Positions 7,350 through 14,423 are shown, numbered from the stretch's first letter. The stretch is DNA of 34,688 nucleotides from Microbispora siamensis (GCF_016863095.1 NZ_BOOF01000074.1:1-34688), one strand, 5' to 3'. The notes: generated by a model from the sequence alone, not told the origin. Translations and numbers: made by a program.

Positions 7350-8534
7350 ATGAAGCCCGTCGACCGCCACCTCGCCGACATCCTCGCGACGGTGCGACCG
7401 CTCGCACCGCTCGAGGTCGAGATCGAGGCCGCCCTCGGCGCCGTATTGGCCGAGGACGTCGCCTCGCCCGTTCCGCTGCCGCCGTTCGACAACTCGGCGA
7501 TGGACGGCTACGCCGTACGGGCCGAGGACGTGGCCGCCGCGCCCGTCACGCTGCCCGTGATCGGGGACGTGGCGGCGGGCGACGGCGGGCTGAACGCCCT
7601 CGGCCCCGGCCTGGTCACCCGCATCATGACCGGGGCGCCCCTGCCCGCCGGCGCCGACGCCGTCGTCCCGGTGGAGTGGACCGACGGCGGCACCGCCCGC
7701 GTACGGATCGACAGGCCGGCCCCGCTCGGCAACGCGATCCGGCGGGCGGGGGAGGACGTGCGGGCGGGCGACGTGGTGCTCCGCGAGGGCGCCAGGATCG
7801 GCCCCGCCCAGATCGGCATCCTCGCCGGGGTGGGCCGGCGCCGGGTGGTGGTGCGGCCCCGGCCGAGGGTGGTCGTGCTGTCCACGGGTGCCGAGCTCGC
7901 CGAGCCCGGCACCCCGCTGGGCGCGGGCCGCATCTGGGAGTCCAACAGCTTCATGCTCGCCGCGGCCGTACGCGAGGCCGGGGCGGAGGGGTTCAGGGCC
8001 GGTTCGGTGACCGACGACCCCAAGGAGTTCATGGACACGCTGGACGCCCAGCTCCTGCGGGCCGACGCCGTGATCACCAGCGGCGGCGTCTCGATGGGGG
8101 CGTACGAGCCGGTCAAGGAGGCCCTGTCCCCGCTGGGCACGGTGACGTTCGAGAAGGTCGCCATGCAGCCGGGCATGCCGCAGGGCTTCGGCGTTGTGGG
8201 GCCAGACCGGGTGCCGATCTTCACGCTCCCGGGCAACCCGGTCTCGTCGTTCGTGTCGTTCGTGCTCTTCGTCAAGCCGGCCCTGCGGGCGATGCAGGGC
8301 CTCCCGGCAGGGCCGCCCCCGACCGTACGGGCGGCCGTGACCGCGCCGCTGCGCTCCCCCGAGGGGAAGCGGTCGTACCTGCGGGCCGTGCTGACCGGGG
8401 AGACCGTGGCGCCGGTCACCCGGCAGGGCTCGCACCAGCTCGCGGCGCTGGCCGGGGCGAACGCGCTGATCGTGGTGCCCGAGGACGTGACCTCGCTGCC
8501 CGAGGGCGCCGAGGTGGAGGTGATACCGCTATGA
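7350..8534 (+). CDS. glp: Gephyrin-like molybdotransferase Glp (MoeA family)
   Basis: A 394-residue MoeA-family protein. MoeA inserts molybdate into adenylated molybdopterin. In actinobacteria the copy next to galU is called Glp and has been reported in Corynebacterium to bind a membrane receptor (GlpR) and link to FtsZ/Wag31. Motifs are PLPPFDNSAMDGYAV (about 44-58), MTGAPLPAGADAVVPVE, STGAELAEPG, SGGVSMGAYEPVKEAL (MPT-binding domain), FTLPGNPVSSFVSFVLFV, and a C-terminal domain IV ending in VEVIPL. It overlaps moaC by ATGA. A matching GlpR gene lies 2 kb downstream, supporting the cell-division role here, though enzymatic Moco work with moaC/mog is equally compatible. Confidence 0.9.
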   Translation: MKPVDRHLADILATVRPLAPLEVEIEAALGAVLAEDVASPVPLPPFDNSAMDGYAVRAEDVAAAPVTLPVIGDVAAGDGGLNALGPGLVTRIMTGAPLPAGADAVVPVEWTDGGTARVRIDRPAPLGNAIRRAGEDVRAGDVVLREGARIGPAQIGILAGVGRRRVVVRPRPRVVVLSTGAELAEPGTPLGAGRIWESNSFMLAAAVREAGAEGFRAGSVTDDPKEFMDTLDAQLLRADAVITSGGVSMGAYEPVKEALSPLGTVTFEKVAMQPGMPQGFGVVGPDRVPIFTLPGNPVSSFVSFVLFVKPALRAMQGLPAGPPPTVRAAVTAPLRSPEGKRSYLRAVLTGETVAPVTRQGSHQLAALAGANALIVVPEDVTSLPEGAEVEVIPL

Positions 8535-9007
8535 AGCTGACTCACGTGGACGAGTCGGGCGCCGCTCGGATGGTGGACGTCTCGGAGAAGGACGTCAGCG
8601 CGCGCACCTCCGTCGCGACGGGCCGGGTGCTGCTGTCGCCGGAGGCGGTGGCCGTGCTGCGCGCGGGAGACGTGCCCAAGGGCGACGCGCTCGGCGTGGC
8701 GCGGATCGCCGGGATCATGGGCGCCAAGCGCACCCCCGACCTCGTGCCGTTGTGCCACCCGATCGCCCTGACCGGCGTGAAGGTCGACCTGGCCGTCGTG
8801 GACGAGGGGGTGGAGATCACCGCCCGGGTCCGTACGGCCGACAGGACGGGCGTCGAGATGGAGGCGCTCACGGCCGTCACCGTCGCGGCGCTCGCGCTGG
8901 TGGACATGGTCAAGGCGGTGGACCCGGCGGCGGTGATCAGCGACGTACGGGTCGAGGAGAAGACGGGCGGCAAGACGGGCCACTGGACCCGTTCCGGACA
9001 GGAGTAA
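8531..9007 (+). CDS. moaC: Cyclic pyranopterin monophosphate synthase
   Basis: A 158-residue MoaC, which with MoaA converts GTP to cyclic pyranopterin monophosphate in molybdenum cofactor synthesis. Diagnostic stretches are MVDVSEKDVSARTSVATG, KGDALGVARIAGIMGAKRT, LVPLCHPIALTGV, and DRTGVEMEALTAVTVAALAL followed by DMVKAVD with the catalytic lysine. Length is normal for the family. Its ATG overlaps the glp stop (ATGA), indicating translational coupling, and mog begins 5 bp after its stop. No moaA, moaD or moaE is in the window. Confidence 0.95.
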   Translation: MKLTHVDESGAARMVDVSEKDVSARTSVATGRVLLSPEAVAVLRAGDVPKGDALGVARIAGIMGAKRTPDLVPLCHPIALTGVKVDLAVVDEGVEITARVRTADRTGVEMEALTAVTVAALALVDMVKAVDPAAVISDVRVEEKTGGKTGHWTRSGQE

Positions 9008-9012
9008 GGGCG

Positions 9013-9489
9013 TTGCGCGCTTTGGTGGTGACGGTGTCCAACAGGGCGTCCGCGGGCGTCTACGAGGACCGCTCCGGGCCGCTGCTTGCCTCCCTCCTGA
9101 AGGAGGCGGGCTGCGACCGGGTGGACGGGCCCCGCGTGGTCCCCGACGGGGACGCCGTCGAGGCCGCGCTGCGCGAGGGCGTCGCCGCGGGCTACGACGT
9201 GATCGTCACCACCGGTGGGACCGGGGTGACGCCCCTCGATCTCACCCCGGAGATGACCCGCCGGGTGCTGGACCGGGAGATCCCCGGCATCGCCGAGGCT
9301 GTACGCCTGGTCAACCGGGAGAAGGTGCCGACGTCGATCCTGTCCCGCGGCCTCGCCGGGCAGGCCGGCAGGTCGCTGGTGGTCAATCTGCCCGGGTCCT
9401 CGGGCGGCGTACGGGACGGCATGGCCGTGCTGACCCCGATCCTGGCTCACGTGGTCGACCAGATCCACGGGGGCGACCATGCGCGCTGA
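9013..9489 (+). CDS. mog: Molybdopterin adenylyltransferase (MogA/MoaB family)
   Basis: A 158-residue MoCF_biosynth-fold protein that adenylates molybdopterin before molybdate insertion by MoeA-type enzymes. Seen are the N-terminal strand RALVVTVSNRASAG, VVPDGDAVEAAL, the MPT-binding loop TTGGTGVTPLDLTPEMT and NLPGSSGGVRDGM. The start is TTG at 9013, chosen because the protein then begins at the conserved first strand and GGAG lies 8 bases upstream. The frame is open further upstream, but this lies within moaC. Third molybdenum-cofactor gene of the series; its stop is followed by 55 bp before the acetyltransferase. Confidence 0.9.
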   Translation: MRALVVTVSNRASAGVYEDRSGPLLASLLKEAGCDRVDGPRVVPDGDAVEAALREGVAAGYDVIVTTGGTGVTPLDLTPEMTRRVLDREIPGIAEAVRLVNREKVPTSILSRGLAGQAGRSLVVNLPGSSGGVRDGMAVLTPILAHVVDQIHGGDHAR

Positions 9490-9544
9490 GACCGGGGCGC
9501 GTCCCGCGTGGCGCGTTGACCGTGTTCCGGTGGATGATTGACGA

Positions 9545-10186
9545 ATGGATCGACTTCGCGGCTGGCCGGCGTCCATGGCCGAGGGGCCCGTCGGGCTGCG
9601 GCCGCTGCGCCTGCGTGACGTGCGGGACTGGCGCGACACCCGTCTGCGCAACGCCGAATGGCTCCGCCCCTGGGAGCCGAGCAACCCCGAGACCCCGCTG
9701 TTCCGCACCGGCCTCGGGCCGTACGTCTCGATGGTCGGCACGCTGCGCCGCGAGGCCCGCCAGGGGATGGCCATGCCCTGGGTCGTCACGTACGAGGGAC
9801 GGTTCGCCGGGCAGCTCACCGTGGGGGCGATCGTGTGGGGGTCGGCCCGCTCCGCGCAGGTGGGCTACTGGGTCGACGGCGCGCTCGCCGGGCGGGGCAT
9901 CATCCCGACCGCGCTCGCCATGGCGGTGGACCACTGCTTCTTCACGACCGGTTTACACCGGCTCGAGGCCAACATCCGGCCGGAGAACCACGCCAGCCGC
10001 AGGGTCGTGGAGAAGCTCGGATTCCGCGAGGAGGGCATCCGCCGGCGTCAACTGCACATCGACGGCGCTTGGCGCGACCACATCTGCTACGCGCTGACCG
10101 TCGAGGACGTGCCGCGCGGACTGCTCGTCCAGTGGCGCCGCACGATGAACTCGGCCGCCCGCCGCAGCGAGTCCAGCCCCGGTTAG
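9545..10186 (+). CDS. GNAT acetyltransferase, RimJ/RimL type
   Basis: A 213-residue GCN5-related acetyltransferase of the RimJ/RimL group, which acetylates the N-terminal amine of ribosomal proteins or related targets. The N-terminus VGLRPLRLRDVRDWRDTR is typical of the group. The acetyl-CoA loop is in VGYWVDGALAGRGIIPTALA (about residues 109-128), followed by LHRLEANIRPENHASRRVVEKLGFREEG. The target is unknown. Orthologues occupy the same place, between the Moco genes and glpR, in many actinomycetes. There is no good Shine-Dalgarno sequence; GATGAT ends 6 nt before the ATG and could be a leaderless-type -10. Confidence 0.88.
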   Translation: MDRLRGWPASMAEGPVGLRPLRLRDVRDWRDTRLRNAEWLRPWEPSNPETPLFRTGLGPYVSMVGTLRREARQGMAMPWVVTYEGRFAGQLTVGAIVWGSARSAQVGYWVDGALAGRGIIPTALAMAVDHCFFTTGLHRLEANIRPENHASRRVVEKLGFREEGIRRRQLHIDGAWRDHICYALTVEDVPRGLLVQWRRTMNSAARRSESSPG

Positions 10187-10289
10187 GAGGCGGCGCCCGG
10201 CCGGCTGCAATCGAAGGACAAACCGATCACTAGCGGGTGCTGTGATGCTCCGTGGCGGTAACCGAAACCGCGTCACGGGAGGCATCCAC

Positions 10290-10343
10290 ATGAGGAAGCG
10301 GGCTCCGTCCATCGCACCCCGGCCGCCGCTGGCCCAGCGGTAG
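10290..10343 (+). CDS. Possible 17-residue leader peptide
   Basis: ATG at 10290 is preceded by GGGAGG (10277-10282) at a 7-nt spacing, better than most starts in this window. The ORF encodes MRKRAPSIAPRPPLAQR and then stops. It is basic and proline-rich. It could be a translated leader acting on glpR, 209 bp downstream, or a chance ORF. No run of one amino acid marks a specific attenuator. Confidence 0.3.
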   Translation: MRKRAPSIAPRPPLAQR

Positions 10344-10429
10344 CAGAGCGACCCGCGTGCCTGTGGGGATCGCGCGCTCGCACGGGATCGAATTACATGA
10401 AGAGCTTTGACGATCTCGCGACACACCGG

Positions 10430-10450
10430 ACTGAATGCTCGTCATTCAGT
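10430..10450. terminator. Perfect hairpin upstream of glpR
   Basis: ACTGAATG-N5-CATTCAGT: 8-bp perfect arms with a 5-nt loop. No T-run follows. Candidate terminator of the upstream short transcript or an operator for glpR. Confidence 0.4.
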
Positions 10451-10551
10451 GACACACAGTCCTACGGTGCGTGACGTGAACACCTCTCCGCCGACACAGG
10501 GCCACGGACGTGTTCACCATGCCCATCGCCGGAGGGCGTGGGGGTGGGCGC

Positions 10552-11256
10552 ATGGGTAGCGCCCTGCTCTACCTCGCCATCGTCGTCATGTGGCTCAGCG
10601 TCCTGCTGCCCATGTGGCTGCGCCGGGACCGGCACACCGACGACGACCTGTTCGAGGAGCAGGCGGAGGCGTCCACGCTGTCCGAGCCGCTCGCCGACGA
10701 CTCCCCGGAGGCCGCCACTGCCGACGACGCCGACGGCACCGGTGACGCGGACGGGGGCGACGCCGACACGGTGGTCACCCCGCCGGCCGCGTCCGCGGAC
10801 TCCGCCGATCCCGCCGCGTCTTCCGTCGCGGCGCCGGCCGAGGCCGTCACCCCGGACCAGATCGCCGCGGAGCGGCACGCGCGGGCCCGCCGTGTCGCCG
10901 CCCACCGCCGCGCCCGGATCCTCGCCCGGCGCCGGCGGCGGCTCCTGTGGAGCATCCTGCTCGTGCTGGCCTCGGTGGTCACCGCGGCCGTCCGTGTGAT
11001 GCCCTGGTGGGCCGTCGCGCCCTCGGGCGTGCTCCTCGTCGGCTACCTCGCCGTGCTGCGCGTGGCCGTACGCGCGGACAGGGAGCAGCGGGAGAAGGCC
11101 GCCCGGGCGCGGGCCGAGCACCTGCGCCGTCAGCGGGAACGCCGCCGCGCCCTGGCCGCGGCGGCCCGCGAGGCGGAGATCATCAAGTTCGAGGCGCGCA
11201 AGCGTGTTCAGGTCTTCGACCAGTACGCCGACGGGCGCCGCGCGGCCGGGGACTGA
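10552..11256 (+). CDS. glpR: Gephyrin-like molybdotransferase receptor GlpR
   Basis: A 234-residue membrane protein with an N-terminal helix (GSALLYLAIVVMWLSVLLPM, residues 2-21), an acidic then Ala/Pro-rich cytoplasmic segment (about 25-110), a basic stretch, two further helices (about 131-173), and a long Arg/Ala/Glu coiled tail ending VFDQYADGRRAAG. This architecture and its place downstream of glp match the actinobacterial Glp receptor, reported in Corynebacterium to recruit Glp to the membrane at the division site. ATG at 10552 is chosen because it begins the membrane helix and follows a G-rich Shine-Dalgarno region; GTG at 10510 would add 14 residues. Assignment rests on architecture and location; the tail sequence is not diagnostic by eye. 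Confidence 0.8.
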   Translation: MGSALLYLAIVVMWLSVLLPMWLRRDRHTDDDLFEEQAEASTLSEPLADDSPEAATADDADGTGDADGGDADTVVTPPAASADSADPAASSVAAPAEAVTPDQIAAERHARARRVAAHRRARILARRRRRLLWSILLVLASVVTAAVRVMPWWAVAPSGVLLVGYLAVLRVAVRADREQREKAARARAEHLRRQRERRRALAAAAREAEIIKFEARKRVQVFDQYADGRRAAGD

Positions 11257-11306
11257 ATCGGTGGCGCGAACACCCCGCAGAGTTTGCTAATCTAGTCGAG
11301 GTCGTT

Positions 11307-11383
11307 GGGGCTATAGCGCAGTCCGGTAGCGCACTTCGTTCGCATCGAAGGGGTCTGGGGTTCAAATCCCCATAGCTCCACCA
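11307..11383 (+). tRNA. tRNA-Ala (anticodon CGC)
   Basis: A full cloverleaf: acceptor GGGGCTA with TAGCTCC, D-arm AGCGCAGTCCGGTAGCGC, anticodon stem-loop CTTCG-TTCGCAT-CGAAG (anticodon CGC, reads GCG), and T-arm GGGGTTCAAATCCCC. Discriminator A is at 11380, followed by an encoded CCA. Its 3' half from 11338 is duplicated at 13296, marking it as an integration site. Confidence 0.95.
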
Positions 11384-11495
11384 CGACGAAGGCCCGTCAG
11401 GTGATCCACCTGGCGGGCCTTTTCGCTGCTCAGGCCCGTACCGCTATCTGCCGGACCGTTCGCCGCCGAGGCCGGTCGATACGGCTACCGCCTCG
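11338..11495 (+). repeat. att-like direct repeat, copy 1 (in tRNA-Ala)
   Basis: From the anticodon loop of tRNA-Ala to 11474 the sequence is identical to 13296-13432 (137 bp). With two mismatches the match runs on to 11495 (158 bp). It carries the tRNA 3' half, the tRNA terminator and the last codons of an integrase remnant. Confidence 0.92.
11389..11423 (+). terminator. Terminator of tRNA-Ala, copy 1
   Basis: A 15-bp stem with a 3-nt loop (AAGGCCCGTCAGGTG, ATC, CACCTGGCGGGCCTT; one G-T pair) followed by TT. Classic intrinsic terminator, 6 bp after the tRNA. It would also lie just beyond the minus-strand integrase stop. Confidence 0.85.
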
Positions 11496-11712
11496 TTCCC
11501 GCTGCTACCGGTCAGCGAAAAGTCAGCGAAGACCGCCCGAGCCCGGCTGTTCCGCTCCCGTGAGGGGTGTGTGTAGCGGTTGAGTGTGGTCGAGGTCTGG
11601 CCGTGCCCGAGGAGGCCGGCCACGTCGTTCACCGGCACGCCATCAGAGATCAGCCATGTGGCGTAGCAGTGCCGGAGATACCCGCGATCCGCGAGCACGA
11701 CGGTGTGCACCT
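11444..11712 (-). pseudogene. int: Tyrosine integrase, C-terminal remnant
   Basis: About 88 C-terminal residues of a phage/ICE-type tyrosine recombinase remain. Diagnostic are LRHCYATWLISDGVPVNDVA (Arg-x-x-x motif of box II with altered residues just before it), LLGHGQTSTTLNRYTHPS (His and the nucleophile Tyr), and ADFSLT near the end. Upstream of LRH the similarity stops: the expected His-Asp is replaced by Gly-Tyr, and no other frame continues the catalytic domain. The N-terminal and core domains are missing, so it cannot be active. It points toward tRNA-Ala, and its stop lies inside the direct repeat, as expected for an integrase beside its attachment site. Confidence 0.85.
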
Positions 11713-11760
11713 TGTGTAGGTGGGCTGCACTCGCAGGCCCAGGTGTGGTTACAAGTTGCC

Positions 11761-11949
11761 TTACGGGTTCAAGCCGCCGCCCGTGCCGGGCGGCGGTGGC
11801 GCGGCGCGTCCGGACGCGGCCGGGCGTGCGGCCTCTTCGGGCCGGTCCCGTCCGCGCCGACGCCAGCCGCGCCCGATCCCAGGCAGACGCATGACGCCCG
11901 CGGGAAGCGCGACCACCAGGACGAGCGCGAGGCAGACCGCCGCGACCAT
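11761..11949 (-). CDS. Small membrane protein or fragment, unknown
   Basis: A 62-residue ORF with one strong membrane helix (MVAAVCLALVLVVALPAGVM) and a short basic, then Pro/Gly-rich tail. No Shine-Dalgarno sequence precedes the ATG, and the frame stays open upstream without a clear start, so it may be the end of a broken gene. Small membrane proteins are common cargo of actinomycete integrative elements (for example Spd proteins), but no specific match is claimed. Confidence 0.3.
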   Translation of the reverse strand: MVAAVCLALVLVVALPAGVMRLPGIGRGWRRRGRDRPEEAARPAASGRAAPPPPGTGGGLNP

Positions 11950-12438
11950 GTGGCCGCGCCGCAGTTGGCTGAGGTCTTTCTTTGCCTCCGGCGGGGATCT
12001 CCGGCCCCGAGGTGATCACGGCGCGCAAGCCGAGGTTCGTGGGTGGCTGGGGAGCCTGATCGCCTCGCCCGCCATCGACCCAGGCAAGCCCAGCAGACCG
12101 GCTCCTCCGGCTCAAGGCCGGCCGTGACCGATGGCATCCGACGACCGAGGAACCACGACCACGTTGACGTACACGCGAGGCCGGCCTTGCCCCTCCGTCC
12201 CCGGCCCGCTGCCGCTCCGCGGTGGGTCGACGGCGAACGAGGTGATCAGGGGTGGAGAACAACGTGCAGGCCGCACATATCTGCGCCAGGGAGCAGAGGG
12301 ACAGCAAACTAAGCCCCCACCGGTCCGGCGGTTGCCGATGGACTGCCGCATACGGCTACGCGTAAAGCGTGCCGTAGCTGGGATTGTGATGCCCTACGTC
12401 GGATGAAATGTCAGTCGTGAGGGATATCTTCACTCGCC
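11950..12438. other. Degraded stretch of the island
   Basis: No convincing gene on either strand. Open frames are high-GC shadow frames with Arg/Pro/Gly-rich products. It includes an imperfect hairpin at about 12352-12377 (TACGGCTACGC and GCGTGCCGTA with one bulged base). TATCTT at 12425-12430 may serve as -10 for the SUKH gene. Confidence 0.4.
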
Positions 12439-13005
12439 ATGAGTGCCCAGTACGCATGGTCTGAACTCTTCCCTGTAAGGCATCCGGTGACCAAAACTTC
12501 TGATCAGCCGGCGGCCAGTCCACTCGGCGATCTGTATCCTCCGGCTACCGAAGCAGAGGTCCGCGAGCTTGAAGAGCGGCTGGGTGTGGAGCTGCCGCCG
12601 AGTTACCGGCAGTTTCTCCTGTTCGCCAACGGGTGGGGCAGCGCCGATGACTGCTGCCTGCTACGTGTCGAGGAAATCGGCTGGCTTCGTGATGTCGACC
12701 CCTCGGTCGCCGAGAGCTGGTCAGAACCCAAGCCCGAGAACTCATGGAGCGTGCCCGACGAGCTCTACTTCGTCTACGGACACGAGCAAGTCTCCGGCAA
12801 CATGAGAGGGGAGTATGTATCCGACACCCTTCTGGCCGGGTATTGGGACGATGGAGTCGTTCTCCTCAACCCCCACGTCAAAACTCCTGAAGGTGAGTGG
12901 GAAGCCTGGTATCTCGCGCCTTGGCTAGCCGGCGCCAGGCGTTACACGTGTTTCTGGGACCTCATAGCGTACGAGTTGAGGGTCGGCGTCTACTGGGTTC
13001 GCTAG
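12439..13005 (+). CDS. SMI1/KNR4 (SUKH) family protein
   Basis: A 188-residue protein whose domain starts near residue 30 with the family hallmark ATEAEVRELEERLGVELPPS, then YRQFLLFANGWG. Later come LLRVEEIGWLRDV, YFVYGHEQ, DDGVVLLNP and EWEAWYLAPW. SUKH proteins are often immunity proteins that bind polymorphic or contact-dependent toxins in the cytoplasm; others have housekeeping roles. No toxin gene is present here. It has lower GC than the flanking core genes, and lies between the att-like repeats, so it was probably carried in by the element. The first ATG has GAGGGA 14 bases upstream, and a TATCTT hexamer ends 8 nt before it. A GTG at 12487 is an alternative start. Confidence 0.85.
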   Translation: MSAQYAWSELFPVRHPVTKTSDQPAASPLGDLYPPATEAEVRELEERLGVELPPSYRQFLLFANGWGSADDCCLLRVEEIGWLRDVDPSVAESWSEPKPENSWSVPDELYFVYGHEQVSGNMRGEYVSDTLLAGYWDDGVVLLNPHVKTPEGEWEAWYLAPWLAGARRYTCFWDLIAYELRVGVYWVR

Positions 13006-13295
13006 TGCTGGACAGGGCGGCCTCGTCTACGACGTTGCCCCTACGAGCAGTGTCGGGAACTTGGTTCGCGTCACAGTCCTCGAAGCTGACAGCTTGGATC
13101 CGACGCTGACTACCAGCGGGTGGCGGTGACCATCCGGGACCGGATTGGAGCAGGTTGCCCGCGCGTGCCAGAGTCAGCGAAAAGTCAGCAGACCCGCTGA
13201 CACGGGAGCGCAGCCGAGACCAATGGACGTCACTATCGCGGCACCTGACAGCACCGGATGGTATCCGGCAATCAGGAGCGGTGCGCCTCACCGGG
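13006..13295. other. Non-coding part of the island with a second integrase-end trace
   Basis: No gene is seen. At 13173-13189 a 17-bp sequence, GTCAGCGAAAAGTCAGC, repeats 11511-11527. On the minus strand both encode ADFSLT, the end motif of this integrase type. Here it continues differently (LARAGNLLQSG), suggesting the last codons of another integrase or an arm-type site. Confidence 0.45.
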
Positions 13296-13453
13296 GTTCG
13301 CATCGAAGGGGTCTGGGGTTCAAATCCCCATAGCTCCACCACGACGAAGGCCCGTCAGGTGATCCACCTGGCGGGCCTTTTCGCTGCTCAGGCCCGTACC
13401 GCTATCTGCCGGACCGTTCGCCGCCGAGGCCGCTCGGTACGGCTACCGCCTCG
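13296..13453 (+). repeat. att-like direct repeat, copy 2
   Basis: Second copy of the tRNA-Ala 3' half plus terminator and following DNA; 13296-13432 is identical to copy 1, and two mismatches follow before divergence at 13454. The tRNA 5' half is absent, so it is not a functional tRNA. The distance between copies is 1958 bp. Confidence 0.92.
13347..13381 (+). terminator. Terminator of tRNA-Ala, copy 2
   Basis: Exact duplicate of the 15-bp stem-loop and T-tract behind the tRNA gene. Confidence 0.8.
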
Positions 13454-13628
13454 AGTCGGCGAAAGCCCGCATGCTCAGCCCTGAGGAAGCCGAGCAGCTC
13501 CAGCTCCCATGGGCGACACCCAAGCCGGGGAACTCATGCAGCGCCCGCTCCGGCCTCCTCCCGGGACCACAACGACGGTGTCATCAGGCATTCCGCCGAA
13601 GCACCGGCTTGCCGAGGCCGCTTCAGGC
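13454..13628. other. Sequence after repeat copy 2
   Basis: No complete gene. On the plus strand a short protein-like stretch reads RYGYRLESAKARMLSPEEA and onward through QLQLPW, starting within the repeat (about 13434-13497), and may be a gene fragment; I do not recognise it. Confidence 0.3.
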
Positions 13629-13706
13629 GTCAAGCCGGACCCTGACATCGCAAGAAGTGTCAACCTCAGCGTTGACGATGATGAAAACGTCAAGCACGAT
13701 ATTGAC
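13629..13706 (+). promoter_or_regulatory. Three palindromic operators at 30-bp period with a leaderless promoter
   Basis: Three 18-bp sites start at 13629, 13659 and 13689: GTCAA-N8-CTGAC, GTCAAC-N6-GTTGAC and GTCAA-N8-TTGAC. The exact 30-bp spacing (about three helical turns) puts them on one face of the DNA. TTGACG (13672-13677) with CACGAT (13695-13700) at 17 bp gives a promoter whose start would be at the A of ATG 13707. The palindromes overlap this promoter, so a bound protein should repress it. Confidence 0.65.
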
Positions 13707-14423
13707 ATGAGCGATCTCATCGAGCTGTACACACTCATCGAACGGGTCGACCGCAACGAGACCGACCCGCTCGCCAAGATCACCAAGGCGGAAGAGCTCA
13801 GCGCCGAACTGGAGCGCCTCGGTGACCGACTTGTCGGCTACTTCATCGAACAGGCGCGCGCTGCCGGCCACTCCTGGTCAGACATCGGGGCACACCTGGG
13901 CATGAGCCGGCAAGCCGCCCAGCAGCGGTACACGCCACGCCAGTCCGCACTGACGATGGACGACGTTCTGCACGGCGGCGCTTTCAAGGGCCTCGTACCG
14001 CGGGCGCGCACCGCGGTAACCGACGCCGTCGAGCACGCCCGGCGGCTGGACCATCCCGCGGTACGGCCGACAGACCTGCTCCTCGGGGTGCTCGGAGACC
14101 CCCACGCACTCGCCGTACAAATAATCACCCGCCTCGGTGCCGATCCAGACACGATCCGTTCCGGACTACGACAGACCGGCGACGGCGCACCGGTCGTCAT
14201 CCCGGTCGAACCGGCGACCCGCACTGCCCTGGCCAAGGCACTGAGCGAGGCCGTCGGGCTGGGACACAACTACATCGGAACCGAGCACCTGCTCCTCGGC
14301 ATTCTGAACGACCCGAACAGTGAAGCAAGCCAGGCGCTCACCGCAGCAGGCGTCACGCTCGACGCCGCCCGCGAAACACTCCGACGGATCGTCGAGGAGA
14401 TCGTGCGCAGCCGCACTGAGTAA
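13707..14423 (+). CDS. Clp N-terminal-repeat protein with HTH
   Basis: A 238-residue protein of the actinomycete Clp-N type, not a ClpC ATPase, since no AAA module is present. Residues 1-50 are helical (DLIELYTLIERVDRNETDPL, EELSAELERLGDRLVGYF). A helix-turn-helix-like segment follows (SWSDIGAHLGMSRQAAQQRY, about 58-77). Two Clp-N repeats come next: AVTDAVEHARRL with RPTDLLLGVLGDPHALAVQ, and ALSEAVGLGHNYIGTEHLLL with GILNDPNSEASQAL. Clp-N repeats bind protein substrates or adaptors; with the HTH it may be a regulator sensing Clp substrates. ATG at 13707 is chosen over 13509 because a leaderless promoter and operators lie immediately before it, and the extra N-terminus is low in complexity. 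It lies beyond repeat copy 2. Confidence 0.82.
   Translation: MSDLIELYTLIERVDRNETDPLAKITKAEELSAELERLGDRLVGYFIEQARAAGHSWSDIGAHLGMSRQAAQQRYTPRQSALTMDDVLHGGAFKGLVPRARTAVTDAVEHARRLDHPAVRPTDLLLGVLGDPHALAVQIITRLGADPDTIRSGLRQTGDGAPVVIPVEPATRTALAKALSEAVGLGHNYIGTEHLLLGILNDPNSEASQALTAAGVTLDAARETLRRIVEEIVRSRTE

Larger units (their letters stand above)
10187..10551. other. Non-coding gap before glpR with a short ORF and a hairpin
   Basis: No ordinary gene fits in this 365-bp stretch. It holds a 17-codon ORF with a strong ribosome-binding site (10290-10343) and an 8-bp perfect hairpin (10430-10450), both listed separately. A tRNA-like D-arm near 10330 does not extend to a tRNA. The glpR promoter should be in the last 100 bp. 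Confidence 0.5.

Noticed and set aside
10320..10400. tRNA-like sequence (GGCCCAGCGGTAGCAGAGC and ATCGAATTA)
   Set aside because: The D-arm resembles a tRNA, but the D-stem does not pair properly, there is no anticodon stem with a 7-base loop, and the T-stem is absent.
12112..12406. Small ORFs on both strands in the island
   Set aside because: No ribosome-binding sites, no recognisable domains, and mutual overlap; they look like degraded DNA.
11307..13453. CRISPR array
   Set aside because: Only two repeat copies 2 kb apart, tRNA-derived; no short regularly spaced repeats or cas genes anywhere in the window.
13509..13706. 66-residue N-terminal extension of the Clp-N protein
   Set aside because: The extension is low in complexity and crosses an apparent promoter and operator array; the family normally begins at the DLIELY-like helix.
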